Of a DNA stretch of 33,064 bases, positions 1-6,991 are shown piece by piece (within the stretch, counting starts at the first letter, position 1; every line of letters starts with the position of its first letter). The DNA lies in the NCBI GenBank assembly GCA_026986935.1, contig JALSNP010000062.1, positions 1-33,064 on the forward strand, written 5' to 3'. Source of the stretch: Pyrodictiaceae archaeon (GTDB taxonomy: Archaea > Thermoproteota > Thermoprotei_A > Sulfolobales > Pyrodictiaceae). A model generated the notes under the pieces. That model worked only from the letters and a program-made list of their open reading frames with translations. It was not told the DNA's origin and did no database searches. Both the position numbers and the translations under genes were made by a program.

Positions 1-1287
1 TTTATAGTTTTCCCCATTTATTAACGCATTTAGTCCCCTTATATAATCAGGGTACTTCTCATCAGCCTCTCCCAGCAAATCACTATACCTTCTCTCGCTC
101 ACCCTTAGTTCTCCGAAGCGGCTCTGGGCAAATGCTGCCGCTTCGTAGCCCATTGTTTTCCTCATTAGCTGCCACGCTATTTTACGCAGATACTTGGGCC
201 TTATCAAGTCATGTCGTTTCGCATAACGTGTTACTAATTCTCTCCGCACATGCCTGCCTAGCAGCCCTGTAGCCTCTAGCAGTTCAAGGGTCTCCTTCCG
301 GAAGTATATCCACTCGCATGGCTTCTGCCCCTCCCTCAGCCCTAGGTAGTAGCGGCAGAACCCTTGGTCCTCGAGGCAGACCAGCCTCTGGGTAAACCCG
401 AGGCCAGGGATCTCGACTTGCTCTTCTGGAGCCCACTCTGCTAGCATCTTGAGAGCATGCTCTAGCCGCGCACCGCTCTCGAGCATTAATCTATACAAAG
501 CGTAGTATTGCTTGTGATGCTTTCTCAGATAATCCAAGGTCTTGGCCAGCTCCTCAAGGTTAATAGGGTAGACACGTACGTCCAACTTGTAGGAGCGGCT
601 AGGCACTACCTCTAGTATCCATGCCATGGTTTCTCCGCTTATCCTCCGCCTATGGTAGAGGTAGCGTATGTAGTGCCTAAAGATGTTCCTTAGCCAGCCG
701 TTAGGATGCCTAGCCACATACTCTACTAGCTCCTCGCTGAGCTCCTTGCCCTCTAGCTCTCTCATGAAGAGATTGCGGTACTTCCTGAGCTGCTCCTCTG
801 TTAGCACTTTGCGCCTCTTCTTCCGCTCCCGCAGGTAGTGCTCGAAGTCCTCGCTCCACTCCAGCCTGACGCCCGCCAGGCTCACACCAAGCATCTTCTT
901 GAGGTCCTCGCGGAACTCCTGCACCACAAAGCGGAGAATAGCATTCTTCAAGTACTCGTCATTCTTGGCTAGCGCCAGCACCTCGAGTGCGAGCCCATAA
1001 TCTACTGCACCATCCTCCCTAACTATGCCTAGCGCCCGCAACCTCTCCCTAGCAGCTACTAGCTGCTCAAACTCGCTCCTAGAGACTAGCCCCAAGGAGA
1101 ACAAGGCTAGAAGTTTGTCATCGGGTATCTCCTGCGCACCGCTCATGTAGCGCCAAAGCGTGATGCGGCTAACCCCAAGAGCCTTCATAACAGCTTGTCT
1201 TCCATGCTTATTAACAGCATAATGTAATATTTTACGTTTAGCCTCACTGTTTAGCTTGCTAATGTTTAACTCATCGTACCAAGCCAA
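1..1287 (-). CDS. int: Tyrosine recombinase (archaeal integrase), partial at left edge
   Basis: Site-specific integrase of the archaeal plasmid/virus type (closest in feel to the pT26-2/pTN3 class). It starts at TTG 1287 with GGGAG 8 bases upstream, and 429 codons are open to the window edge, so the C-terminus is missing. An N-terminal helix-turn-helix lies at about residues 28-60 (GRQAVMKALGVSRITLWRYM). The catalytic core is visible: Arg at about 274 (SGARLEHAL), then Lys365 and Arg368 (PKYLRKIAW, replacing HxxR) and Tyr401 (ERRYSDLL), spaced as in XerD-like enzymes. The gene is continuous and not split as in SSV-type integration. It lies just past the 3' end of tRNA-Asp, the usual attachment target, so the integrated element should extend to the left. 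The family call is firm; the exact subclass is inferred. Confidence 0.85.
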   Translation of the reverse strand, partial: MAWYDELNISKLNSEAKRKILHYAVNKHGRQAVMKALGVSRITLWRYMSGAQEIPDDKLLALFSLGLVSRSEFEQLVAARERLRALGIVREDGAVDYGLALEVLALAKNDEYLKNAILRFVVQEFREDLKKMLGVSLAGVRLEWSEDFEHYLRERKKRRKVLTEEQLRKYRNLFMRELEGKELSEELVEYVARHPNGWLRNIFRHYIRYLYHRRRISGETMAWILEVVPSRSYKLDVRVYPINLEELAKTLDYLRKHHKQYYALYRLMLESGARLEHALKMLAEWAPEEQVEIPGLGFTQRLVCLEDQGFCRYYLGLREGQKPCEWIYFRKETLELLEATGLLGRHVRRELVTRYAKRHDLIRPKYLRKIAWQLMRKTMGYEAAAFAQSRFGELRVSERRYSDLLGEADEKYPDYIRGLNALINGENYK

Positions 1288-1307
1288 CCGTAATACTCCC
1301 AGCTTAT

Positions 1308-1401
1308 ATCAACTCCGTACAACTCCCTAATATTTCATTGTCCCCTCATCAACCATGAAACAAAGGAGTTGATAGGAGAATTGATAAGGGAGGTGATGAG
1401 G
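1308..1401. repeat. Cluster of short inverted repeats between integrase and tRNA-Asp
   Basis: Several short perfect inverted repeats interleave here: ATCAACTCC 1308-1316 with GGAGTTGAT 1365-1373; TTTCAT 1333-1338 with ATGAAA 1355-1360; CCTCATCA 1344-1351 with TGATGAGG 1394-1401. Extra partial copies of the same words occur (CAACTCC near 1319, TTGATA near 1381). Position between an integrase and its likely tRNA target suggests recombinase arm sites or an operator for the int gene, but that is inference. Confidence 0.5.
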
Positions 1402-1404
1402 AAT

Positions 1405-1482
1405 TGGCGCCGCGGCCGGGATTTGAACCCGGGTCACGGGCTTGACAGGCCCGCATACTAGGCCGGGCTATACTACCGCGGC
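1405..1482 (-). tRNA. tRNA-Asp (GTC)
   Basis: On the minus strand the acceptor strands GCCGCGG and CCGCGGC pair (1476-1482 with 1409-1415), the discriminator is G at 1408 and CCA is encoded at 1407-1405. The anticodon stem CGGGC/GCCCG encloses loop CTGTCAA with anticodon GTC, so the tRNA reads Asp codons. The T arm is CCGGG TTCAAAT CCCGG. No intron is seen. Its 3' end faces the integrase gene, so it is the likely attachment site, and the complete tRNA lies on the chromosomal side. Confidence 0.95.
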
Positions 1483-1516
1483 ACCATGTTGAAGGTCTCT
1501 CTTCTCTGAAACCGGG

Positions 1517-1523
1517 TTAAATA
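1517..1523 (-). promoter_or_regulatory. Possible TATA box of tRNA-Asp
   Basis: TATTTAA read on the minus strand. It lies about 35 bases upstream of the mature tRNA 5' end, which would allow a short 5' leader. Confidence 0.35.
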
Positions 1524-1580
1524 GTTAACGTGGACGAAGGGTTATCGTTGTTTGTGTTTCTTTTCTCGCAGACCCTAAGC

Positions 1581-1588
1581 TATAAATG
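1581..1588 (+). promoter_or_regulatory. TATA box of the aIF5A gene
   Basis: TATAAATG, about 25 bases upstream of an expected transcript start near 1607-1611. This leaves a leader of only 12-16 bases before ATG 1623 and argues against the upstream in-frame GTG at 1605. Confidence 0.55.
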
Positions 1589-1622
1589 CTGCTATGTGCG
1601 TTGAGTGTGCGCGGGGATTAGG

Positions 1623-2033
1623 ATGAGTGTCAACTATGCAACTCTTGGAGAGCTACGTGTTGGTAGCTATATTGTTATTGATGGTGAGCCTTGTAGGATA
1701 GTTGAGATGAGTAAGGCTAAGACGGGTAAGCATGGCAGCGCTAAGGCTCATGTGGTTGCTGTTTGCCTCTTCTCCGGTAATAAGAAGACAATGGTTGCTC
1801 CTGTCGATACTCGTGTGGAGGTACCTATTATTGATAAGAGGGTGGGACAGGTCATAGCGGATCTAGGCGATATGGTTCAGATAATGGATATGGAGACGTT
1901 TGAGACCTTTGAGGTCGAGAAGCCGAAGGACGAGGATCTCCGGGCTAAGCTAAAGCCTGGTGCTGAGGTCGAGTACTGGGTGGTGATGGGCAAGTACTGG
2001 ATCGCTAAGGTTCGTAGCGTGCCTAAGAGCTAA
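1623..2033 (+). CDS. eif5A: Translation factor aIF5A
   Basis: Archaeal homolog of eIF5A, which binds the ribosome and helps peptide-bond formation at difficult sequences. ATG 1623 gives 136 aa and the usual start MSVNYATLGELRVGSY. An SH3-like N-terminal domain carries the hypusine loop KTGKHGSAK, where Lys36 is the residue expected to be modified to (deoxy)hypusine. A C-terminal OB-fold domain follows, from about residue 72. An in-frame GTG at 1605 would add six residues, but the TATA position and family length favour 1623. The gene stands alone, divergent from tRNA-Asp, with its own promoter. Confidence 0.96.
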   Translation: MSVNYATLGELRVGSYIVIDGEPCRIVEMSKAKTGKHGSAKAHVVAVCLFSGNKKTMVAPVDTRVEVPIIDKRVGQVIADLGDMVQIMDMETFETFEVEKPKDEDLRAKLKPGAEVEYWVVMGKYWIAKVRSVPKS

Positions 2034-2034
2034 G

Positions 2035-2050
2035 GGTCCTTAAGGGGACC
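2035..2050 (+). terminator. Possible terminator hairpin after aIF5A
   Basis: GGTCC (2035-2039) and GGACC (2046-2050) flank a 6-base loop just past the aIF5A stop. A short T run follows later, near 2089. Archaeal termination depends mainly on T runs, so this is weak. Confidence 0.25.
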
Positions 2051-2118
2051 TGGCTTAGAGGTTGTTGCTCTATAGGCGTCTCTGCGTTTTTGCCCCGTCC
2101 CTCTTCCTCTTGTTCTAC

Positions 2119-2126
2119 TTTATACT
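2119..2126 (+). promoter_or_regulatory. Possible TATA box of srp54
   Basis: TTTATACT, about 50 bases before the TTG start of srp54. This would give a leader of about 25 bases. Confidence 0.35.
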
Positions 2127-2174
2127 ATATTTAGGTACGTTGTAACTGTTTCTCGGTTGGGGCTGGTTTAGCGC

Positions 2175-3527
2175 TTGCCGGGGCTTGAGGATATTCGTAA
2201 AGCTGTTAGTAAGCTGTTTAAGAGGAGTGGCCCATACGAGGCTATAGTAAGGGAGTATATACGTGATCTGCAGAAAGCACTGATAGCGGCTGATGTGAAT
2301 GTTCGGCTAGTGTTTGACCTAACTAAGCGTATTAGGGAGCGCGCGTTAAAGACGGAGCCTCCGCCTGGTGTTAGTCGGCGGGAATGGCTTGTTAAGATAA
2401 CTTATGAGGAGCTTGCTAAACTCTTTGGGGGAGACTATGAGCCCGAGATAAAGCCGCCTTACAAGCCGTACGTCATTATGATGGTTGGTGTACAGGGTAG
2501 TGGTAAGACTACCACTGTTGGTAAGCTTGCAAAGTTTTACCGGGACATGGGGTACCGTGTAGGAGTTGTAGCTGCTGACACGTATCGGCCCGGGGCTTAT
2601 GACCAGTTGCGCCAGTTAGCGGATAAGGCTAAGGCAATGTTCTATGGCGAGCCGGGCTCCAAGGACCCTATAGGTATTGCTAAGCGTGGTGTCGAGGAGC
2701 TGAAGAAACGCGGCGCAGAGATAATAATCATTGATACTGCTGGTAGGCATGGTTATGGCGAGGAGGAAGCCCTTCTCGAGGAGATGAGAAACATTGCTGA
2801 CGCGGTTAAGCCCGACGAGGTAGTATTGGTTATTGATGCCGCGATGGGGCAGAAGAGCTACGACCTGGCTAGGAGGTTTCATGAAGCCACGCCCATAGGT
2901 AGTATAGTTGTAACAAAGATGGATGGCACCGCTAAGGGTGGTGGAGCGTTATCGGCTGTCGCGGCTACTGGTGCTCGGATAAAGTTCATCGGGACCGGCG
3001 AGAGCATAGAGGAGCTAGAGGTGTTTAAGCCGAGAAGATTTGTCGCGCGATTGCTGGGAATGGGTGATCTCGAATCACTTCTTGAGCGCATAGAGAGGCT
3101 GGAGAGCGCTAAGGATTTTGAGAAGACTGTGGCGGAGATGATTTCGGGTAAAATTACTTTCAGGACTATTTATAGGCAGATCCAGCAGGTAAAGAAGCTT
3201 GGTCCATTCCGTAAAGTGCTCCAAATGATACCGGGCCTCTCAACGATGATAGACTCCGTAGAGGATGCTGCAAAGCTCAGCGAGGAAAAGACCAAGAAAT
3301 GGATAAACATAATGAATTCAATGACCTACGAGGAGCTTGACAACCCTGAGCTCTTAGAGCAACGCAGCAGGGTCAAAAGAATAGCTATAGGCGCGGGCGT
3401 TGAGACAAGCGATGTAAAGGAGCTATATAATTACTACAAGACCGTAAAGAGGATGATGAGGACTCTGAAGAAGAGGAAGGATATACTTGAAAAACTCGTC
3501 AAATCGGGGAAGCTGCCAGGAGGTTAA
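2175..3527 (+). CDS. srp54: Signal recognition particle GTPase SRP54
   Basis: GTPase of the signal recognition particle. It binds 7S RNA and signal peptides of membrane and secreted proteins and docks to FtsY. The start is TTG 2175, giving 450 aa, normal for the family. An N-terminal four-helix N domain (about 1-95) is followed by the G domain with P-loop GVQGSGKT (105-112), ADTYRPGA (134-141), DTAGR (187-191) and TKMDG (247-251). The M domain (about 300-450) carries the basic RNA-binding segment near SRVKRIAIGAG. The 3' end overlaps the next gene if that gene uses its TTG start. Confidence 0.97.
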   Translation: MPGLEDIRKAVSKLFKRSGPYEAIVREYIRDLQKALIAADVNVRLVFDLTKRIRERALKTEPPPGVSRREWLVKITYEELAKLFGGDYEPEIKPPYKPYVIMMVGVQGSGKTTTVGKLAKFYRDMGYRVGVVAADTYRPGAYDQLRQLADKAKAMFYGEPGSKDPIGIAKRGVEELKKRGAEIIIIDTAGRHGYGEEEALLEEMRNIADAVKPDEVVLVIDAAMGQKSYDLARRFHEATPIGSIVVTKMDGTAKGGGALSAVAATGARIKFIGTGESIEELEVFKPRRFVARLLGMGDLESLLERIERLESAKDFEKTVAEMISGKITFRTIYRQIQQVKKLGPFRKVLQMIPGLSTMIDSVEDAAKLSEEKTKKWINIMNSMTYEELDNPELLEQRSRVKRIAIGAGVETSDVKELYNYYKTVKRMMRTLKKRKDILEKLVKSGKLPGG

Positions 3528-3990
3528 CATAGTATACGTTACTAGTTGCTCTGAGGACTCGCTTCTTCGCGGAGCACATGCGATATCCGCGGCTCTTTTC
3601 CTCTCCAATGGGATAAGGTACTGGGTATCACTGAGAGTAGTGCTACGGGTAAAGAGGAGGCAGGAGTGCCTAGTCTCCCTAGTAAGAATATCTGGTAGGG
3701 AGATTAGGTGGCTTAGGCCTGGTGAAAGGAATCTTCTCGGATTCCTTAATACTCTCTTCAAGGGCCGCTCTTGGCCAGGGGCTCGGCTCATTCATCTTAA
3801 GGAGCCTAGTTACGATGAACTGGTTCCCAGCAGCTGTCTCCCTATAGGCGAGTACCTGGGCTCGCCTAATATGTGCCCAGAATGCATACTTGTAGATGAG
3901 GAAAAACTGGAGGCTTGTTTAAAGCCCTGGTGGCTTCTCGCCTCACTAATGGTTGTGAACGATGCCGGATGTAGACAGCGTTGCGGCTAG
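3487..3990 (+). CDS. trmY: TrmY-like tRNA pseudouridine-54 N1-methyltransferase (divergent)
   Basis: SPOUT-fold protein related to COG1901/TrmY, which methylates Psi54 of tRNA to m1Psi54. Diagnostic stretches are AALFLSNGIR (about 35-44), WLRPGERNL (about 75-83) and WPGARL, which match the TrmY order. The C-terminal knot region is altered: GDH becomes GEY, SLGP becomes CLKP, and the segment that normally reads LASHCI is LASLMV, so a conserved Cys is absent. The gene is followed directly by pus10, whose product makes the Psi54 substrate. Start is uncertain: TTG 3487 overlaps srp54 by 41 bases, while a strong GGAGGT at 3519-3524 points to an AUA codon at 3529. The family call is fairly sure; activity is not. 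Confidence 0.72.
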   Translation: MKNSSNRGSCQEVNIVYVTSCSEDSLLRGAHAISAALFLSNGIRYWVSLRVVLRVKRRQECLVSLVRISGREIRWLRPGERNLLGFLNTLFKGRSWPGARLIHLKEPSYDELVPSSCLPIGEYLGSPNMCPECILVDEEKLEACLKPWWLLASLMVVNDAGCRQRCG

Positions 3991-5308
3991 CGCTTCGAGC
4001 GATCTTATAAGGAAAGCAATGGATGTTCTGAAGCGCTACCCGCTATGCGATAGATGCTTGGGGCGCATGTTTGCCCTACTTGGTAGGGGGTGGAGTAATA
4101 GGGAGAGAGGCGATGCGCTCAAGAGAGTAATATTGATGTCTCTTCATGCGAGGATACGTGAAGGGGATAAAGATGCTGTGGAAATGCTGAGAGAATTAGC
4201 TCCATCCATAGGTGAGCAAGCTAGACAACTGTATGAGGAGATAGTGGGCGAGGATCTTAAGCCCTATAAGTGTTATATATGTGGCTCGATGCTCGAGGAG
4301 TGGATAAGAAGGGCTGGTGAAAAGGCTTCAAAAATGCTTCTCGAGAACGATGCCCGCGACTTCCTTGTTGCAGCTAAACTAGGCGCTGATATACGTGAAC
4401 GAGAGGACGAGATTAAGCGGAGATTCGGCCTCATTTATGCAGAGTCTATAGGCTCTGAGATTAAGCGCGAGGTAAGTAAGATTATTCAATCCGAGACGGG
4501 GCTGAAACCTAACTTCGTTAACCCGGACGCGGTAGTTGTTGTCTATGTGCCGGGCGGCGATGTAGAGATTCAATTGATGCCCTTACTGCTTAGGGGGATC
4601 TATTGGAAAACCGCTAGGAGAATATCACAATCCTATTGGGTGACACGACAAGGGGTGAAGAGGTACCCCTTGAGCGTCGAGGAGGCTATGAAACCTTTGC
4701 AGAGTCTTTATCTCTCTGAGGATCTTGTCCTGCATGCCTCTGGGCGAGAGGATGCGGATGCGCGTATGTTGGGCTCTGGGCGGCCATTCGTGGTTGAGCT
4801 AAAGAAGCCGCGAAGACGGAGAGTAGATACGCGTGACGCGGAGGAGCAGGTGAAGAGGTTTACTCGTGGAATGGTGCAGGTAGTCTTTATGGGGGAGGGG
4901 TATCGCCGCGACGTAGTGGATTTGAAGTCGGAGCATCAGAGGAAGACGAAGCTCTACAAAGCCCTTGTTGTCACTGATAAGGAGATAAGCGAGGACGAGC
5001 TCCGGGGCCTTGAGAAATTCTTCACTAATAGGGAGATAAGTCAGAGAACCCCTCGGCGAGTAAGACATAGAAGACCCGATGTCATACGTGAACGCATAGT
5101 CTTTGAAGTAAGGGCTAGGAAAATAGCGAGCAACGTGTTCGAGGCATTAATCAAGGCAGAGGGAGGGCTTTACATAAAAGAACTCATTAGCGGTGATGAA
5201 GGTGACACGTCACCGAGCTTCTCCGAGTTCTTGGGGGCTAGAGCCCTCTGTGTAGAGCTAGATGTGGTTGAGGTAAGCATGCCGAAAGCATGGAGCAAGC
5301 CTCGGTGA
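3962..5308 (+). CDS. pus10: tRNA pseudouridine synthase Pus10
   Basis: Makes pseudouridine at position 54 (and often 55) in the T loop of archaeal tRNA. ATG 3962 gives 448 aa, the usual length. The N-terminal THUMP-containing domain has two CxxC pairs, C29/C32 and C104/C107, for zinc. The catalytic motif GREDADARML lies at 261-270, with the likely catalytic Asp at 264, followed by GSGRPFVVEL. The C-terminal LYIKELISGDEG motif is also typical. The start lies inside the upstream TrmY-like gene (29-base overlap), so the two are co-expressed; together they would form a two-step route to m1Psi54. Confidence 0.95.
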   Translation: MPDVDSVAASASSDLIRKAMDVLKRYPLCDRCLGRMFALLGRGWSNRERGDALKRVILMSLHARIREGDKDAVEMLRELAPSIGEQARQLYEEIVGEDLKPYKCYICGSMLEEWIRRAGEKASKMLLENDARDFLVAAKLGADIREREDEIKRRFGLIYAESIGSEIKREVSKIIQSETGLKPNFVNPDAVVVVYVPGGDVEIQLMPLLLRGIYWKTARRISQSYWVTRQGVKRYPLSVEEAMKPLQSLYLSEDLVLHASGREDADARMLGSGRPFVVELKKPRRRRVDTRDAEEQVKRFTRGMVQVVFMGEGYRRDVVDLKSEHQRKTKLYKALVVTDKEISEDELRGLEKFFTNREISQRTPRRVRHRRPDVIRERIVFEVRARKIASNVFEALIKAEGGLYIKELISGDEGDTSPSFSEFLGARALCVELDVVEVSMPKAWSKPR

Positions 5309-5356
5309 TCAAGAATATAACGTACCGCTACTCTGGTAGTGCGGCGGGGACACGGA

Positions 5357-5689
5357 GTGAAGCCATCAAAGGGGTTTAGGCATAGGACGAGGAAAGTGTT
5401 TAAGAAACATATACGTGAGAGAGGAGCAGTACCGCCACTAAGTCTACTCATGCACGAGTATAAGCCCGGAGACCGGGTATACATAATAGTCAATCCCGCC
5501 ATAATGAAGGGGATGCCTCATAGACGCTACCATGGCAAAGTCGGAGTAGTTGTGGGTAAACGGGGGAAAGCATACATAGTACAGGTAAAAGTAGGGAGCA
5601 AGATGAAGACTCTCTTCATTAGGCCAGAGCACTTGCGCCCAGTGCCGCCAGAGGCGCTGACACCGCCTGGGAGCAGAGAAAGCCAGTGA
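5357..5689 (+). CDS. rpl21e: Large-subunit ribosomal protein L21e
   Basis: Archaeal/eukaryotic ribosomal protein eL21, with the family N-terminus KPSKGFRHRTRKVFKK and the SH3-like core YKPGDRVYIIVNPAIMKGMP followed by YHGKVGVVVGKRGKAYIV. GTG 5357 is chosen because GGGGA sits 6 bases upstream and it gives the normal 110 aa. A GTG at 5339 would add six residues (MRRGHG). The gene sits between pus10 and rpo4, a usual crenarchaeal order. Confidence 0.95.
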   Translation: MKPSKGFRHRTRKVFKKHIRERGAVPPLSLLMHEYKPGDRVYIIVNPAIMKGMPHRRYHGKVGVVVGKRGKAYIVQVKVGSKMKTLFIRPEHLRPVPPEALTPPGSRESQ

Positions 5690-5786
5690 GAAAGCAAATC
5701 TATGTCTCTACCTAGTAGCTAGCATGTCTGTGTTTTTCTTACTCGCGATTACGGCTTAGGATTGTCTGTGGTCCGGGTGACAGATA

Positions 5787-6131
5787 GTGGTTGAAATATT
5801 ATCGTCAAGGTATGTACCAAACCCTGTTGCAAAGAAGATACTAGAGTCCGCTAAGAAACTAATTGAGGAGAACCCTATCGTTGCTAGAACCTACGAGTAT
5901 GTTTCTAAGTTCTCTAAGTGTGATTCCGATAGGGCTGTGAAAGCGGTCGAGGAGCTGAAATCAATAGGCTTTAGCGACTTCGCTGCCACCATGCTTGTAA
6001 ACCTAGTTCCTAGGGAGCTTGAGGAGGCCAAGGCTCTTCTAGGGGATATAGACGGAGGTTATGAGGAGGAAGTTGTTGAGAAGGGGCTTGAGGTTCTCAG
6101 GAAGTACTGCCTGGGAGAGAATGAACAATAG
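5787..6131 (+). CDS. rpo4: RNA polymerase subunit Rpo4 (RpoF)
   Basis: Forms the stalk of archaeal RNA polymerase together with Rpo7 (homologs of eukaryotic Rpb4 and Rpb7). 114 aa from GTG 5787, with GGGTGA upstream at 5775-5780. The protein is helical and ends in an HRDC-like domain: the run EELKSIGFSDFAATMLVNLV, then PRELEEAKALL, is typical of RpoF. The 97-base gap after rpl21e contains a T run (GTTTTTC near 5730) that may end the upstream transcript. Confidence 0.93.
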   Translation: MVEILSSRYVPNPVAKKILESAKKLIEENPIVARTYEYVSKFSKCDSDRAVKAVEELKSIGFSDFAATMLVNLVPRELEEAKALLGDIDGGYEEEVVEKGLEVLRKYCLGENEQ

Positions 6132-6225
6132 TCTCTAGTGGGAAAGGGGCATAGTTTCCGAGAAATGCGGGTCTCTTTAGGTTATTAAGGAGAAGGTGTT
6201 AGTAGAACCCAATGTGCAAGGTTAG

Positions 6226-6233
6226 CTTATATC
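6226..6233 (+). promoter_or_regulatory. Possible TATA box for the DUF655-ksgA-hemK-trmJ-trm14 run
   Basis: CTTATATC about 30 bases before GTG 6260. This would give a nearly leaderless transcript. It lies in the 128-base gap after rpo4. Confidence 0.4.
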
Positions 6234-6259
6234 CCTTCATAGATTGGTAAAAGGAGTGG

Positions 6260-6991
6260 GTGCTGCTAGATTTGTCATCTCAGCGAAATTTCGCGCGGCG
6301 ACGCCATAGGCAGTATAAGCCGCATGAGGAGTATGCTTATGTTCTGGATTACTTGCCGATGGGTAACCCTGCTGATAAGCATCCGAAGCATCGAACTAAA
6401 CCAGTTGTACAGCTCATTGGAGAGGATTACTTCTTATTACTAGAGGCGTCTCCGCGGCGCGGGGCCTCCCTAGAGGTCGGTGAACGGGTGTATGTGGGCC
6501 CTATTGCCGAGAAGAGGCTCAAAATATTCCGTGTCGAGGCAGAGATAGAGTACGATGATTTAACCTCTTTTGCAAAAAGTATGTTGCCGAGCGTGGTGGA
6601 GGAGATAGTACGAAGGAAGGAGAAAGTATTTGTGGAATTCTTTAACATAGCTGGCCCGATAACTCTTCGATTCCATAGCTTAGAGCTCCTCCCAGGTGTG
6701 GGTAAAAAGACTGTAGCAAAGATAATCGAAGCGCGTGAGAGAGAACCGTTTAAGAGCTTTGAGGATATTCAGCAACGTGTCCACATAGACCCTGTGAAAA
6801 TTATTGCTGAGAGAATAGTTGAGGAGATAAAAGGCGGGCAAAAGTACTACTTGTTTGTAAGACCGCCTCGACGTGAACGCGAAAACGTTGTCCCGCCACT
6901 ATTTCTCAACTACTTATCACAAATATACGAGAGAGTAGAGAGGCAAAGAGTGAACGAGGAACAAGAGATCTATGGAGAGGATCAAGCCTAG
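6260..6991 (+). CDS. DUF655 helix-hairpin-helix RNA-binding protein
   Basis: Archaeal DUF655 protein, 243 aa, predicted to bind RNA; its exact role is unknown. The N-terminal part (about 20-95) is OB-like, with conserved HEEYAYVLDYLPMGNP and RTKPVVQLIGEDYFLLLE. A helix-hairpin-helix follows at about 141-175 (LELLPGVGKKTVAKII, FKSFEDIQQRV). GTG 6260 has AAGGAG only 3 bases away, so TTG 6272 is an alternative. The 3' end overlaps ksgA by 20 bases. The order rpl21e-rpo4-DUF655-ksgA-hemK is conserved in archaea, which ties it to ribosome biogenesis by context. Confidence 0.9.
   Translation: MLLDLSSQRNFARRRHRQYKPHEEYAYVLDYLPMGNPADKHPKHRTKPVVQLIGEDYFLLLEASPRRGASLEVGERVYVGPIAEKRLKIFRVEAEIEYDDLTSFAKSMLPSVVEEIVRRKEKVFVEFFNIAGPITLRFHSLELLPGVGKKTVAKIIEAREREPFKSFEDIQQRVHIDPVKIIAERIVEEIKGGQKYYLFVRPPRRERENVVPPLFLNYLSQIYERVERQRVNEEQEIYGEDQA

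Noticed and set aside
1..1287. SSV-type split integrase
   Set aside because: The frame is continuous through the HTH, Arg, Lys/Arg and Tyr regions, so the gene is not cut by integration in the visible part.
1393..1399. GTGATGA, a possible C box of a C/D guide RNA
   Set aside because: No matching D box at a usable distance, and the downstream bases are antisense to tRNA-Asp.
3423..3791. Open frame of 122 codons on the minus strand opposite srp54 and the TrmY-like gene
   Set aside because: No family resemblance, and both plus-strand genes there are well supported.
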